Source: Kitasatospora sp. NBC_00458
GTDB taxonomy: Bacteria > Actinomycetota > Actinomycetes > Streptomycetales > Streptomycetaceae
NCBI RefSeq assembly: GCF_036013975.1
Contig: NZ_CP107904.1
Span: 5,419,001 to 5,483,000, forward strand
Direction: 5' to 3'
DNA length: 64,000 nt
Shown: piece after piece, positions 1 to 7,615 of the stretch
Layout: each line of letters opens with the position of its first letter
Position numbering within the stretch: the stretch's first letter is position 1
Program-made: the position numbers and the translations under genes
The notes under the pieces: generated by a model
Seen by the model: the letters and a program-made list of their open reading frames with translations, nothing else
Databases searched by the model: none
Told to the model about the DNA's origin: nothing

Positions 1-371
1 TGGTGCTGGTCCTGACCTTCGGCACCGGTATCGGCAGCGCGCTCTTCGTGGACGGCGCCCTGGTGCCCAACACCGAACTCGGCCACCTGGAGATGCGCGG
101 CAAGGACGCCGAACGGCGCGCCTCCTCGGCGGCCAAGGAGCGGCACGGGCTGAACTGGGAGCAGTGGGCCGGGCGGGTCGACGAGTACCTGGACCTGGTG
201 GAGATGCTGTTCTCGCCGCAGCTGATCGTGATCGGCGGCGGCGTGAGCCGCAAGCACGAGAAGTTCCTGCCGCTGCTGCGCGGGCGGGAGGCCCGGGTCG
301 TTCCGGCGGAGCTGCGCAACGACGCCGGGATCGTCGGCGCGGCCATGGCGGCGGCCCGGGCATCCGCCTGA
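1..371 (+). CDS. ppgK: Polyphosphate glucokinase, C-terminal part (5' end outside window)
   Basis: The visible C-terminal ~123 residues belong to a ROK-family polyphosphate glucokinase, a cytoplasmic enzyme that phosphorylates glucose using polyphosphate or ATP. The frame is open to the left edge, so the start is not in the window. Family features seen are the phosphate-binding GTGIGSALF stretch, the PNTELGH segment typical of PpgK, and the late IVIGGGVSRKHEKFLPLL block. In actinomycetes ppgK commonly lies near the DUF6542 and ychF genes that follow here, which supports the call. The stop TGA is at 369-371. Confidence 0.93.
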   Translation, partial: VLVLTFGTGIGSALFVDGALVPNTELGHLEMRGKDAERRASSAAKERHGLNWEQWAGRVDEYLDLVEMLFSPQLIVIGGGVSRKHEKFLPLLRGREARVVPAELRNDAGIVGAAMAAARASA

Positions 372-434
372 CCGACCGCACCGGGGGTGCCGCCGGACGG
401 GCCCGGGGGGCCGACACCGTCGGCGTTCGGGCGG

Positions 435-492
435 CGGGCCAGGTCGCGGGCCAGGTCACGGGCCGGGTCACGGGCCGGGTCACGGGCCGGGG
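435..492. repeat. 12-bp tandem repeat between ppgK and the DUF6542 gene
   Basis: Four full copies and one partial copy of a 12-bp unit (consensus cgggccgggtca) lie in the convergent gap after ppgK. Copies start at 435, 447, 459, 471 and 483, and the first two carry an A/G variant. No ORF is supported here. It looks like a simple expansion between two converging genes, with no visible function. Confidence 0.8.
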
Positions 493-525
493 AGCGGGAG
501 ACCGCCGGGAGCGGCTTCCCGCTCC

Positions 526-1182
526 TCAGCGCGCGCGGTGGATCCGGTGCTGGGCGACGAACCGGGCCAGCACGATCACGGCCGCCAGGCCGGTGCCGGT
601 GAACAGCCAGCCGGCCCGGGTGGCCAGGTTGGTCGCCAGCGCCACCACCTGGGCCGTCACCCCGGACGAGGTCACCGGGCCGAACAGCAGCAGGGCGACG
701 GCGAAGGCGATCGGCCCGCTGATCGGTGCGGCCAGCAGGTCGGCGAAGCGGACCCGGACGGCCAGCTGGAAGCAGACCACCAGGTAGCCGACGCCGAACA
801 GGACGCCGAGCCCGCCGAAGGCCAGCCGGTCGAGACCGGCCACCGCGACCGTCGCCACCAGCGCGGCCACCCCGGTGCCGACCGCCGTCAGCCGGGTCGG
901 CCGTCCGGTCCGCCGCCGCCCGTAGAGCCGGCCGGCGATCCGCGGACCGGTGAGCCTGGGGCCGGTGATCCGGGCCCGCTCCGGCGGGCCGGCTACGGGG
1001 CGTAGCCGGGAGGCGGGGCCGCCCTTCCCGGTGCCCTTCCCCGCCGGTCGCCCGCCAGCCTTCCCGGTCGGCTCCTCGGCGGGTTCGGGGGCCCGTCCGG
1101 GCCCCGGGACGGCGGCCCCGGCCGCGCCGTTCGGCGGTCGGCGTCTGGGCCCTGGCGGCTGGGTACGGATGCTCTGCTCCAC
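526..1182 (-). CDS. DUF6542-type membrane protein
   Basis: A 218-residue protein with a ~100-residue Pro/Arg/Gly-rich, probably disordered N-terminus followed by about four hydrophobic segments, for example the stretches around TAVGTGVAALVATVAVAG and ISGPIAFAVALLLFG. This layout and the position next to ychF fit actinobacterial DUF6542 proteins; function unknown. I chose the GTG at 1180-1182 because the protein then begins MEQSIRTQ and a TACGTT -10-like box lies 6 nt upstream. An in-frame ATG slightly upstream is possible. It converges with ppgK and diverges from the VOC gene. Confidence 0.8.
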   Translation of the reverse strand: MEQSIRTQPPGPRRRPPNGAAGAAVPGPGRAPEPAEEPTGKAGGRPAGKGTGKGGPASRLRPVAGPPERARITGPRLTGPRIAGRLYGRRRTGRPTRLTAVGTGVAALVATVAVAGLDRLAFGGLGVLFGVGYLVVCFQLAVRVRFADLLAAPISGPIAFAVALLLFGPVTSSGVTAQVVALATNLATRAGWLFTGTGLAAVIVLARFVAQHRIHRAR

Positions 1183-1188
1183 CCACCC

Positions 1189-1194
1189 AACGTA
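1189..1194 (-). promoter_or_regulatory. -10-like box (TACGTT) of the DUF6542 gene
   Basis: Read on the minus strand, TACGTT is followed by 6 nt and the GTG start. Transcription would begin at or next to the start codon, giving a leaderless or near-leaderless mRNA. No clear -35 is seen. Several genes in this window share the same spacing. Confidence 0.35.
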
Positions 1195-1297
1195 CGGTCC
1201 GATCATCGCCACAGTGTGTAATGGGTCCCCGGCGCTTGATCCGTGTCTCCGGACGGAGTACTGGTGTGATCGTCGCTCAACTACCCCGGGGGGACCA

Positions 1298-1690
1298 TTG
1301 ACCAGCGGTTTCGGCTTCGAACGGCTCCACCACGTGCAGCTCGACATCCCCGCCGGGGCGGAGGACGAGTGCCGTGCGTTCTGGCACGGCGTGCTCGGCA
1401 TGACCGAGCTGACCAAGCCGCCGGTGCTCGCGGCGCGCGGCGGGTGCTGGTTCCGCGCGGGCGGGGTGGAGGTGCACCTGGGCGTGGTGCCGGAGTTCCG
1501 GCCGGCCCGCAAGGGGCACCCGGGCATCCAGGTGCACGACCTGGACGCGCTCGCCGCCCGGCTGGCGGAGCACGGGCACGACGTCGTCTGGGACGACCAC
1601 CTGCCGGGCCACCGCCGCTTCCACTCCAGCGACCGGCTCGGCAACCGTCTGGAGTTCCTGGAGCCCCTCCCGGCGGCGGTCGGGGCCTGA
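1298..1690 (+). CDS. VOC (glyoxalase/bleomycin-resistance fold) family protein
   Basis: A 130-residue single-domain protein of the vicinal-oxygen-chelate superfamily. It shows the expected pattern: FERLHHVQLDIP at the N-terminus (His likely metal ligand), GGVEVHLGV in the middle and RLGNRLEFLEP at the end (Glu likely metal ligand). Substrate cannot be told from sequence. The TTG at 1298 is chosen because a strong purine run (GGGGGGA, about 1286-1293) precedes it and the homologous region begins directly after. The ORF is open further upstream but that part resembles nothing. Confidence 0.82.
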   Translation: MTSGFGFERLHHVQLDIPAGAEDECRAFWHGVLGMTELTKPPVLAARGGCWFRAGGVEVHLGVVPEFRPARKGHPGIQVHDLDALAARLAEHGHDVVWDDHLPGHRRFHSSDRLGNRLEFLEPLPAAVGA

Positions 1691-1701
1691 CCGGCTGCCC
1701 G

Positions 1702-1707
1702 TAGACT
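1702..1707 (+). promoter_or_regulatory. Candidate -10 box (TAGACT) for ychF
   Basis: TAGACT lies in the gap between the VOC gene and ychF and would give a leader of about 55 nt. No convincing -35 is seen. Confidence 0.3.
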
Positions 1708-1765
1708 GGGGGATCGGCCCGTCCGGGGCCGGCCCAACTCCTCCAAGCCCACGGGACTGCGCTTC

Positions 1766-2839
1766 ATGTCGCTCACGATCGGAATCGTCGGCCTGCCGAA
1801 CGTCGGCAAGTCGACCCTGTTCAACGCCCTGACCAAGAACGACGTGCTGGCGGCCAACTACCCGTTCGCCACCATCGAGCCGAACGTCGGCGTCGTCGGC
1901 GTCCCGGACGAGCGGCTGACCAAGCTCGCCGAGATCTTCGGCTCGCAGCGCATCCTCCCGGCCACCGTCGACTTCGTCGACATCGCCGGCATCGTCCGCG
2001 GCGCCAGCGAGGGCGAGGGCCTGGGCAACAAGTTCCTCGCGAACATCCGCGAGTCCGACGCGATCTGCCAGGTCGTGCGGGCCTTCACCGACCCGGACGT
2101 CGTGCACGTGGACGGCAAGGTGTCGCCCAAGGACGACATCGAGACCATCCACACCGAGCTGATCCTGGCCGACCTCCAGACCATCGAGAAGGTCCTGCCC
2201 CGGCTCCAGAAGGAGGCGCGCCTCAAGAAGGAGACCGCCCCCGTCCTGGCCGCCGCCGAGGCCGCCCAGGCGGTCCTGGAGACCGGCAAGACCCTCTTCG
2301 AGGCGGGCTTCGACACCGCTCCGATCCGCGAGCTGCACCTGCTGACCGCCAAGCCCTTCCTCTACGTCTTCAACGTGGACGAGGACGAGCTGGCCGACGA
2401 GGACTTCAAGAACGCCCAGCGCGAGCTGGTCGCCCCGGCCGAGGCCATCTTCCTCAGCGCCAAGATCGAGTCCGAGCTGATCGAGCTGGACGACGCCGAG
2501 GCCCTGGAGCTCCTGCAGGCCATGGGCCAGGAGGAGCCCGGTCTGGCCACCCTCGCCCGGGTCGGCTTCGACACCCTCGGCCTGCAGACCTACCTCACCG
2601 CCGGTCCCAAGGAAGCCCGCGCCTGGACCATCAAGAAGGGCGCCACCGCCCCCGAGGCGGCCGGTGTGATCCACACCGACTTCCAGAAGGGCTTCATCAA
2701 GGCGGAGATCATCTCCTTCGCCGACCTGGTCGAGACCGGCTCCATCGCCGAGGCCCGCTCCAAGGGCAAGGCCCGCATCGAGGGCAAGGAGTACGTCATG
2801 CAGGACGGCGACGTCGTGGAGTTCCGCTTCAACGTCTGA
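1766..2839 (+). CDS. ychF: Redox/ribosome-associated ATPase/GTPase YchF (OLA1 family)
   Basis: A 357-residue P-loop NTPase of the Obg-like YchF/Ola1 family, a cytoplasmic protein that binds ribosomes and, in the family, prefers ATP. Seen directly: G1 motif GLPNVGKST at residues 9-17, a switch II region VDFVDIAGIVRG around 70-80, FNVDEDEL in place of the usual NKxD specificity motif (typical of YchF), a coiled-coil insertion and a C-terminal TGS domain ending in VMQDGDVVEFRFNV. The length is normal. It is followed by a strong terminator and the converging HAD gene. Confidence 0.97.
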   Translation: MSLTIGIVGLPNVGKSTLFNALTKNDVLAANYPFATIEPNVGVVGVPDERLTKLAEIFGSQRILPATVDFVDIAGIVRGASEGEGLGNKFLANIRESDAICQVVRAFTDPDVVHVDGKVSPKDDIETIHTELILADLQTIEKVLPRLQKEARLKKETAPVLAAAEAAQAVLETGKTLFEAGFDTAPIRELHLLTAKPFLYVFNVDEDELADEDFKNAQRELVAPAEAIFLSAKIESELIELDDAEALELLQAMGQEEPGLATLARVGFDTLGLQTYLTAGPKEARAWTIKKGATAPEAAGVIHTDFQKGFIKAEIISFADLVETGSIAEARSKGKARIEGKEYVMQDGDVVEFRFNV

Positions 2840-2860
2840 CGCCCCGTTCCGTGACCGGGA

Positions 2861-2896
2861 CCGCCCGGCCGCCGCGTTCGTGCGGCGGCCGGGCGG
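2861..2896. terminator. Bidirectional hairpin between ychF and the HAD gene
   Basis: A perfect 15-bp GC-rich stem (2861-2875 with 2882-2896) with a 6-nt loop gttcgt lies between convergent genes. No U-tract follows, as is common in actinomycetes. Confidence 0.8.
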
Positions 2897-2929
2897 TCGT
2901 GGTTCCCGGGGCGCAGGCCCCGGCCGGGG

Positions 2930-3628
2930 TCAGGCGACGGTGACCGTGATCGTGCCGTCGGGGCCCGGGGTGACGGTGACCGTCTCCAGGGTGGCCGCGT
3001 GGGCCGCGGGGCCGTGGGCGGTGGCGCGCGGGCCGATGCCGACGACCGGCACGCCCGCGGCCCTCGCGGCGGCGATGCCGGCCCCGGAGTCCTCGAAGGC
3101 GAGGCAGTCGGCGGGTGCGAAGCCGAGGGCGGCGGCGCCCTTGAGGAAGCCCTCCGGGTCGGGCTTGCTGGCGCCGACCGATTCGGCGGTGACCAGGACG
3201 GCCGGGACCGGGAGGCCGGCGGCGGCCATCCGGACCCGGGCGAGGGGCTCGTCGGCCGAGGTGACCAGGGCGTGCGGGAGGTCGGCCAGGGCGGCGAGGA
3301 AGGCGGCGGCGCCGGGGATCGCGACGACGCCGTCGGTGTCGGCCTTCTCCTCGGCGAGCATCCGGGCGTTGTCGGCGAGGTTGAGCTCCACCGGGCGGTC
3401 GGGCAGCAGGGCCGCCATGGTGGCGTGGCCCTGGCGGCCGTGGGCGACGGCCAGCACCTCGGCCGGGTCGATGCCCTGTGCGTCGGCCCAGCGCCGCCAG
3501 CAGCGCTCGACCACGGCGTCGGAGTTGACCAGGGTGCCGTCCATGTCGAGCAGGAGGGCGCGGACGGTGAAGGAGGCGGGCGCGGTGAGAGGGGCGGGTG
3601 CGGTGAAGGAGTCGGGGGTGGCGGGCAT
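2930..3628 (-). CDS. HAD-superfamily phosphatase (HAD-IA, beta-phosphoglucomutase/sugar-phosphatase-like)
   Basis: A 232-residue haloacid-dehalogenase-fold hydrolase. Motif I is LLLDMDGTLVN (nucleophile D28, acid/base D30), motif II is the LVTSADE Ser/Thr block, motif III is the KPDPEGF lysine, and motif IV is LAFEDSGAGI. The helical cap between motifs I and II fits sugar-phosphate phosphatases or phosphoglucomutases; the substrate is not known. The start ATG follows a GAGGAG-type ribosome site. It lies 74 bp downstream of the deaminase gene on the same strand, across an unusually AT-rich gap. Confidence 0.88.
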   Translation of the reverse strand: MPATPDSFTAPAPLTAPASFTVRALLLDMDGTLVNSDAVVERCWRRWADAQGIDPAEVLAVAHGRQGHATMAALLPDRPVELNLADNARMLAEEKADTDGVVAIPGAAAFLAALADLPHALVTSADEPLARVRMAAAGLPVPAVLVTAESVGASKPDPEGFLKGAAALGFAPADCLAFEDSGAGIAAARAAGVPVVGIGPRATAHGPAAHAATLETVTVTPGPDGTITVTVA

Positions 3629-3702
3629 GGGGCGGCTCCTCGCGGGGCAGGTCGTTCAGGACCGAGTAATGTGAGCTGATTGTTTAATAAGGATACAAAA
3701 GA
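3629..3702 (-). promoter_or_regulatory. AT-rich gap, possible promoter of the HAD gene
   Basis: The 74-bp spacer holds an A/T-rich block (about 3663-3702) that stands out in this GC-rich DNA. Read on the minus strand it could carry promoter boxes before the HAD gene. No spacing is convincing enough to name -35 and -10. Confidence 0.3.
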
Positions 3703-4182
3703 TCAGCCCAGCAGGTGCGCATTGACCGCGCGGGCCTCCTCGGCCAGCTCGGTCAGCTCCACCACCTCGATGCCGGCCGCCTCCAGCAGCGCGGCACCCT
3801 GGGTGTCGGCGACGAAGGTGGCCGGCTCGCGCCAGGCCACCACCACTCGCGGGACGCCCGCCGCGATCAGCAGCCGGGCGCACGGCGAGGGCCGGGAGGC
3901 GCGCTGCCCGCAGGGCTCCAGCGAGCTGTAGACGGTCGCGCCGCGCAGCCGGGGGTCGCCGGGCGGGAGCTTGCCGAGCGCGGCCTCCTCGGCGTGGTCG
4001 TGCGGATCCGTCTCGCGGCTCCAGCCCTCGGCGAGCACCGTGCCGTCGGCGCCGACGACCACCGCGCCGACCGAGAACGCGGTGGCGGAGGGCGGGCAGC
4101 GGCGGGAGAGCCCGACCGCCCGGCGGAGGAAGGCGAGATCGGCGGACGGGCGCGGGTCGGCGGACGGGCGCGGGTCGGTCAC
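3703..4182 (-). CDS. RibD-like zinc-dependent deaminase (stand-alone)
   Basis: A 159-residue cytidine-deaminase-fold protein resembling the deaminase half of RibD (diaminohydroxyphosphoribosylaminopyrimidine deaminase). The zinc motif is intact: HAE at 63-65 and two cysteines, C91 and C101, in EPC-x9-C. The residues between those cysteines are not the usual H-x-G-x-T of RibD, so the substrate may differ. The GTG start overlaps the stop of the reductase gene by 4 nt (GTGA), implying translational coupling. The first residues carry a short duplication DPRPSADPRPSAD encoded by an 18-bp repeat. Confidence 0.85.
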   Translation of the reverse strand: MTDPRPSADPRPSADLAFLRRAVGLSRRCPPSATAFSVGAVVVGADGTVLAEGWSRETDPHDHAEEAALGKLPPGDPRLRGATVYSSLEPCGQRASRPSPCARLLIAAGVPRVVVAWREPATFVADTQGAALLEAAGIEVVELTELAEEARAVNAHLLG

Positions 4183-4865
4183 GGGCTGGGCTCCTTCGGG
4201 GCGTACCTGAGCAGGACGACGTCGCCCACCGTACGGGCCCCCAGCAGCCGCATCCGGCGGCCCGGTCCGCCGGGGAAGGCCGCCGGGCCGACGAACCGCG
4301 GCGCACCCGCGTCGCCCACCAGCAGCGGCGCGACCACCAGCTGGAGCTCGTCGGCCAGCCCCTGGGCCAGGAACTGGGTGTGCACCCCGCTGCCGCCCTC
4401 CACCATCAGCCGGCGCACCCCGCGCGCGCCCAGGTCGTCCAGCACCGCGCCCAGGCCGACCTCCGCGCCGAGCGCCACCACCTCGGCCAGCCCGTCCAGG
4501 GCCGGGCGCAGGACGGCGGCGCCGGTGTCCGTGGTGTAGGCGAGCCGCTCGCCGCCCGTGTGCCAGAACCGCAGCGACCGGTCCAGCCGGCCGCTCGCGC
4601 TGAGCGTCACCTTCAGCGGGTACTCCGGCCGCCCGGCCGCGCGCCGGGCGGCCCGCCGCTCCGGGTCGTTGACCAGCAGCCGGGGATTGTCCGCCCGCAG
4701 GGTGTTGCCGCCGACCAGGATCGCGTCGCAGGCGGCGCGCTCCGCGTCGACCCGGTCGAAGTCGGCCGGGCCGGAGAGCAGCAGCCGCTCGGGCGAGGCG
4801 TCGTCGAGGTACCCGTCGAGCGACATCGCGGCGCTCAGCAGGACGAAGGGGCGGGGGCCGGGCAT
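4179..4865 (-). CDS. RibD C-terminal-type pyrimidine reductase (dihydrofolate-reductase fold)
   Basis: A 228-residue protein matching the NADPH-dependent reductase half of RibD and related DHFR-fold proteins: AMSLDGYLDD near the N-terminus, ILVGGNTLRADNPRL around residue 60, and MVEGGSGVHTQFL further on. With the following deaminase it would cover the two RibD reactions of riboflavin synthesis, but as two proteins in the order reductase then deaminase. Start ATG at 4863-4865 follows GAGAGGAC. Because reductase and deaminase are separate, a role other than riboflavin, such as a modified pterin or deazaflavin-type side pathway, is possible. Confidence 0.85.
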   Translation of the reverse strand: MPGPRPFVLLSAAMSLDGYLDDASPERLLLSGPADFDRVDAERAACDAILVGGNTLRADNPRLLVNDPERRAARRAAGRPEYPLKVTLSASGRLDRSLRFWHTGGERLAYTTDTGAAVLRPALDGLAEVVALGAEVGLGAVLDDLGARGVRRLMVEGGSGVHTQFLAQGLADELQLVVAPLLVGDAGAPRFVGPAAFPGGPGRRMRLLGARTVGDVVLLRYAPKEPSP

Positions 4866-5034
4866 CGTGGAACCGTCCTCTCGGGTGTCCGTCCACGGTA
4901 CGGCCCCGGCGGAGGGACGGGTCCGGGCGAGGGACGCTGTTCGCCCGGTGGCCCGCTGCTGTCGGGGCGGCGTTCGCCGACGGGCCCCACCCTGGTCCGG
5001 ACCTCGCACCGCCCCACGTCGAAGGGCTGTCACC

Positions 5035-6432
5035 GTGTCCCGTCCGCGTCCCTCCCGCCCGTCCCGCCGTCTGCTGCCGCTCGCCGTCGCGGTGGCCGCG
5101 CTGCCGCTGCTGGCGCTGCCCGCCGGTCCCGTCTCCGCCGCGTCCTACGGCACCCCGACGATCACGCTCTCCGCCGGGTACCTGTCCGGCGCGGTCGGCG
5201 CCACCGGCGACCCGACCGTCACCGTCACGGTGGCCCAGAGCGGCGCCGCCGCCTCGGCGCTGACCGTGGCCGCCACCGCGAGCACCCGCACCTCGGTGGC
5301 CCGGACCGGCGACGTCGCCGTCACCGGCACCGGCACCGCCCGGACCCTGGCGGTCGCCGCGCAGGGCGTCGGCTACACCGACCTCACCGTGAAGGTCACC
5401 GGCCTGGGCGGCAAGACCGCGTCGAAGACGCTGCACTACGCGGCCTCGCCGGCGGTGCAGTTCCCGTCCGCGAGCCGGTACCTGACCGGCTCCAGCGACG
5501 CCTCGGCGGCGGTGGACGCGGGCGGCGGGTACGTCGTGGTGGCCGACGACGAGTCCAACGTGCTGCGGCTGTACGACCGCAACGCCTCGGGGGCGCCGCT
5601 CCGCACCTGGGACTTCGGGTCGGCGCTCGGCGTCTCCAAGGAGATCGACATCGAGGGCGCCGCCCGGGTCGGCGACACGATCTACTGGACCGGCTCGCTC
5701 GGCAACAACAAGGACGGCGAGATCAAGGCGGACCGGCAGACCGTGTTCGCCACCACGGTCACCGGCTCCGGCGCCACCACCCAGCTGGCGCTCGCGGGTT
5801 CGTACAAGGGGCTGCGCGCGGACCTGATCGCCTGGGACCGCGCGCACGGCGACCGCTACGGCTTCGCGGCGGGCGCGGCGTCCGGCGAGGTGCCCAAGCA
5901 GATCGACGGGTTCAACGTGGAGGGGCTGGAGTTCGCGCCGGGCAGCACCACCACGGCGTACGTGGGCTTCCGGGCGCCGCTCGCCCCGGCGGTCACCGGC
6001 GGCCGGGCGCTGATCGTGCCGGTCACCAACTTCTCCTCGCTGCCCGGTGGTTCGGTGCACGCGACGTTCGGTGAGCCGATCGAGCTGAACCTCGGCGGGC
6101 TCTCCGTCCGCGACCTGCGGCGCAACGCGCTCGGCCAGTACCTGATCGTGGCCGGGTCCTGGGCGGCGGACGACAACTCGGACCCGTACGCGCTCTACCG
6201 CTGGGACGGGCAGCCCGGTTCGCAGCCGGTCAAGGTGCTCGACCTGCCCACCACCGACGCGGGCGGCTGGGAGGCCGTGGTGGACGTCCCGGACCTCACC
6301 GTCCCCGGCGCGCGGGCGCAGCTGATCACGGACGACGGCTCGGCCGACCTCTACGGCGACGGCACCCAGGCCAAGGACCTCACCCACCCGGAGTGGAAGA
6401 AGTCCCGGAGCACCTGGTTCACCGTCAGCTGA
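5035..6432 (+). CDS. Secreted DUF3616-like protein
   Basis: A 465-residue protein exported by a signal peptide: basic MSRPRPSRPSRR, a hydrophobic core, then a likely cleavage after AGPVSA near residue 34. A Thr/Val/Ala-rich beta-type region (about 35-140) precedes a domain with EIDIEGAARVGDTIYWTGS and FNVEGLEFAP motifs, which resemble DUF3616 proteins with a probable beta-propeller fold. No catalytic motif is seen. GTG at 5035 is chosen: it follows GAAGGG and starts right before the signal peptide. It is transcribed away from the reductase gene and ends at a strong terminator. Confidence 0.8.
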   Translation: MSRPRPSRPSRRLLPLAVAVAALPLLALPAGPVSAASYGTPTITLSAGYLSGAVGATGDPTVTVTVAQSGAAASALTVAATASTRTSVARTGDVAVTGTGTARTLAVAAQGVGYTDLTVKVTGLGGKTASKTLHYAASPAVQFPSASRYLTGSSDASAAVDAGGGYVVVADDESNVLRLYDRNASGAPLRTWDFGSALGVSKEIDIEGAARVGDTIYWTGSLGNNKDGEIKADRQTVFATTVTGSGATTQLALAGSYKGLRADLIAWDRAHGDRYGFAAGAASGEVPKQIDGFNVEGLEFAPGSTTTAYVGFRAPLAPAVTGGRALIVPVTNFSSLPGGSVHATFGEPIELNLGGLSVRDLRRNALGQYLIVAGSWAADDNSDPYALYRWDGQPGSQPVKVLDLPTTDAGGWEAVVDVPDLTVPGARAQLITDDGSADLYGDGTQAKDLTHPEWKKSRSTWFTVS

Positions 6433-6452
6433 CCTGCGGCGCGGTGCGATCG

Positions 6453-6484
6453 GCCCCCGGCCGCCGAGTGCGGCCGGGGGCTTT
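6453..6484 (+). terminator. Terminator after the DUF3616-like gene
   Basis: An 11-bp perfect GC stem (6453-6463 with 6471-6481), a 7-nt loop and a short TTT run follow the gene end by 20 nt. Confidence 0.85.
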
Positions 6485-6593
6485 CGCATGCCTGCGAAGC
6501 GTTCGGCATATGAGACGATCCTTCTCGTCATGCGGGACGAGGAGTAGCGTCGGAGGCGTCGAGGAGCCGATCGCACCCGAGGGGGACGCCACC

Positions 6594-7409
6594 ATGACCG
6601 CACCGAAGCCCGCCGTCTACACCCACGGCCACCAGGAGTCCGTGCTGCGCTCGCACCGCTCCAGGGGCGTGGCCGACTCCGCCGCCTACCTGCAGCCCGA
6701 GCTGCGGCCCGGACAGGCCGTGCTGGACATCGGCTGCGGCCCCGGCACGATCACCGCGGAGCTGGCCGAACTGGTCGGCCCGGGCGGCCGGGTGGTGGCC
6801 GTGGACACCTCCGCCGAGGTGCTGGAGGCGGCCGCCCGCCACGCCGCGGGGCGCGGTGTGGGCAACGTCGTCTTCGAGGTCGCCGATGTGCACCGACTGC
6901 CCTACGCGGACGGCGAGTTCGACGTCGTCCACGCTCACCAGGTGCTGCAGCACGTCACCGATCCGGTGGGTGCGCTGCGGGAGATGCGCCGGGTCACCGC
7001 CGAGGGCGGCGTGGTCGCGGTCCGGGACGTCGACTACGCGACCATGACCTGGTACCCCGAGTCCCCCGAGCTGGACCGCTGGCTGGACCTGTACCGGCGG
7101 ATCGCCCGGGCCAACGGCGGCGAGCCGGACGCCGGGCGCCGGCTGCTGTCCTGGGCTCGGGCGGCGGGGTTCACCGACGTCACCGCCACGTCCGGCAGCT
7201 GGACGTACGCGACGCCCGAGCGGCGCGAGTGGTGGGGCGGGCTGTGGGCCGACCGGATCGTGGACTCCGGCATCGCGCGGACGGCGGTGGCCGAGGGGTA
7301 CGCGGAGCAGGCCGAGCTGGAGCGGATCTCGGCCGGGTGGCGGGAGTGGGCGGCCGCCGGCGACGGCTGGTTCGCGATGCTGCACGGCGAGGTGCTGGCC
7401 CGGGGCTGA
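6594..7409 (+). CDS. Class I SAM-dependent methyltransferase
   Basis: A 271-residue cytoplasmic methyltransferase. The SAM-binding motif I is VLDIGCGPGTIT at about 43-54, an acidic residue follows the next strand (VVAVDTSAEV), and FDVVHAHQVLQHVTDP is the post-II motif of the Methyltransf_11/UbiE-type group. Substrate unknown. ATG at 6594 is preceded by GAGGGGGA; the longer upstream frame would run through the terminator and is rejected. Confidence 0.9.
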   Translation: MTAPKPAVYTHGHQESVLRSHRSRGVADSAAYLQPELRPGQAVLDIGCGPGTITAELAELVGPGGRVVAVDTSAEVLEAAARHAAGRGVGNVVFEVADVHRLPYADGEFDVVHAHQVLQHVTDPVGALREMRRVTAEGGVVAVRDVDYATMTWYPESPELDRWLDLYRRIARANGGEPDAGRRLLSWARAAGFTDVTATSGSWTYATPERREWWGGLWADRIVDSGIARTAVAEGYAEQAELERISAGWREWAAAGDGWFAMLHGEVLARG

Positions 7410-7615
7410 GGCGGGGCCGGGACGGGGCCGGGGCGCGGGGCGGCGTCGGGCGGAAAGGCACGGGTGAGTGTTCCTCAAGATCGGGTAGAGTCGCGCGCCT
7501 GTTCCCACGGGCCCGCTCCGACCACGGCGATCCTCCGATCGCGGCGGTCCGCCCGCGGGCCTTCCGACCGAACTGCCGAGTAGGGCCCGCGACCTGCGGG
7601 CCGGGGGAGTCGTAC

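Noticed and set aside
526..1857. 443-residue minus-strand ORF starting inside ychF
   Set aside because: Only its last half matches the DUF6542 protein. The upstream part is antisense to the VOC gene and the start of ychF.
1277..2674. 465-residue minus-strand ORF
   Set aside because: Antisense shadow of ychF, with skewed Gly/Leu/Asp composition and no family motifs.
3703..6603. 966-residue minus-strand ORF
   Set aside because: Joins the real deaminase frame to antisense sequence of the secreted-protein gene. The overlap with the reductase gene sets the true start at 4182.
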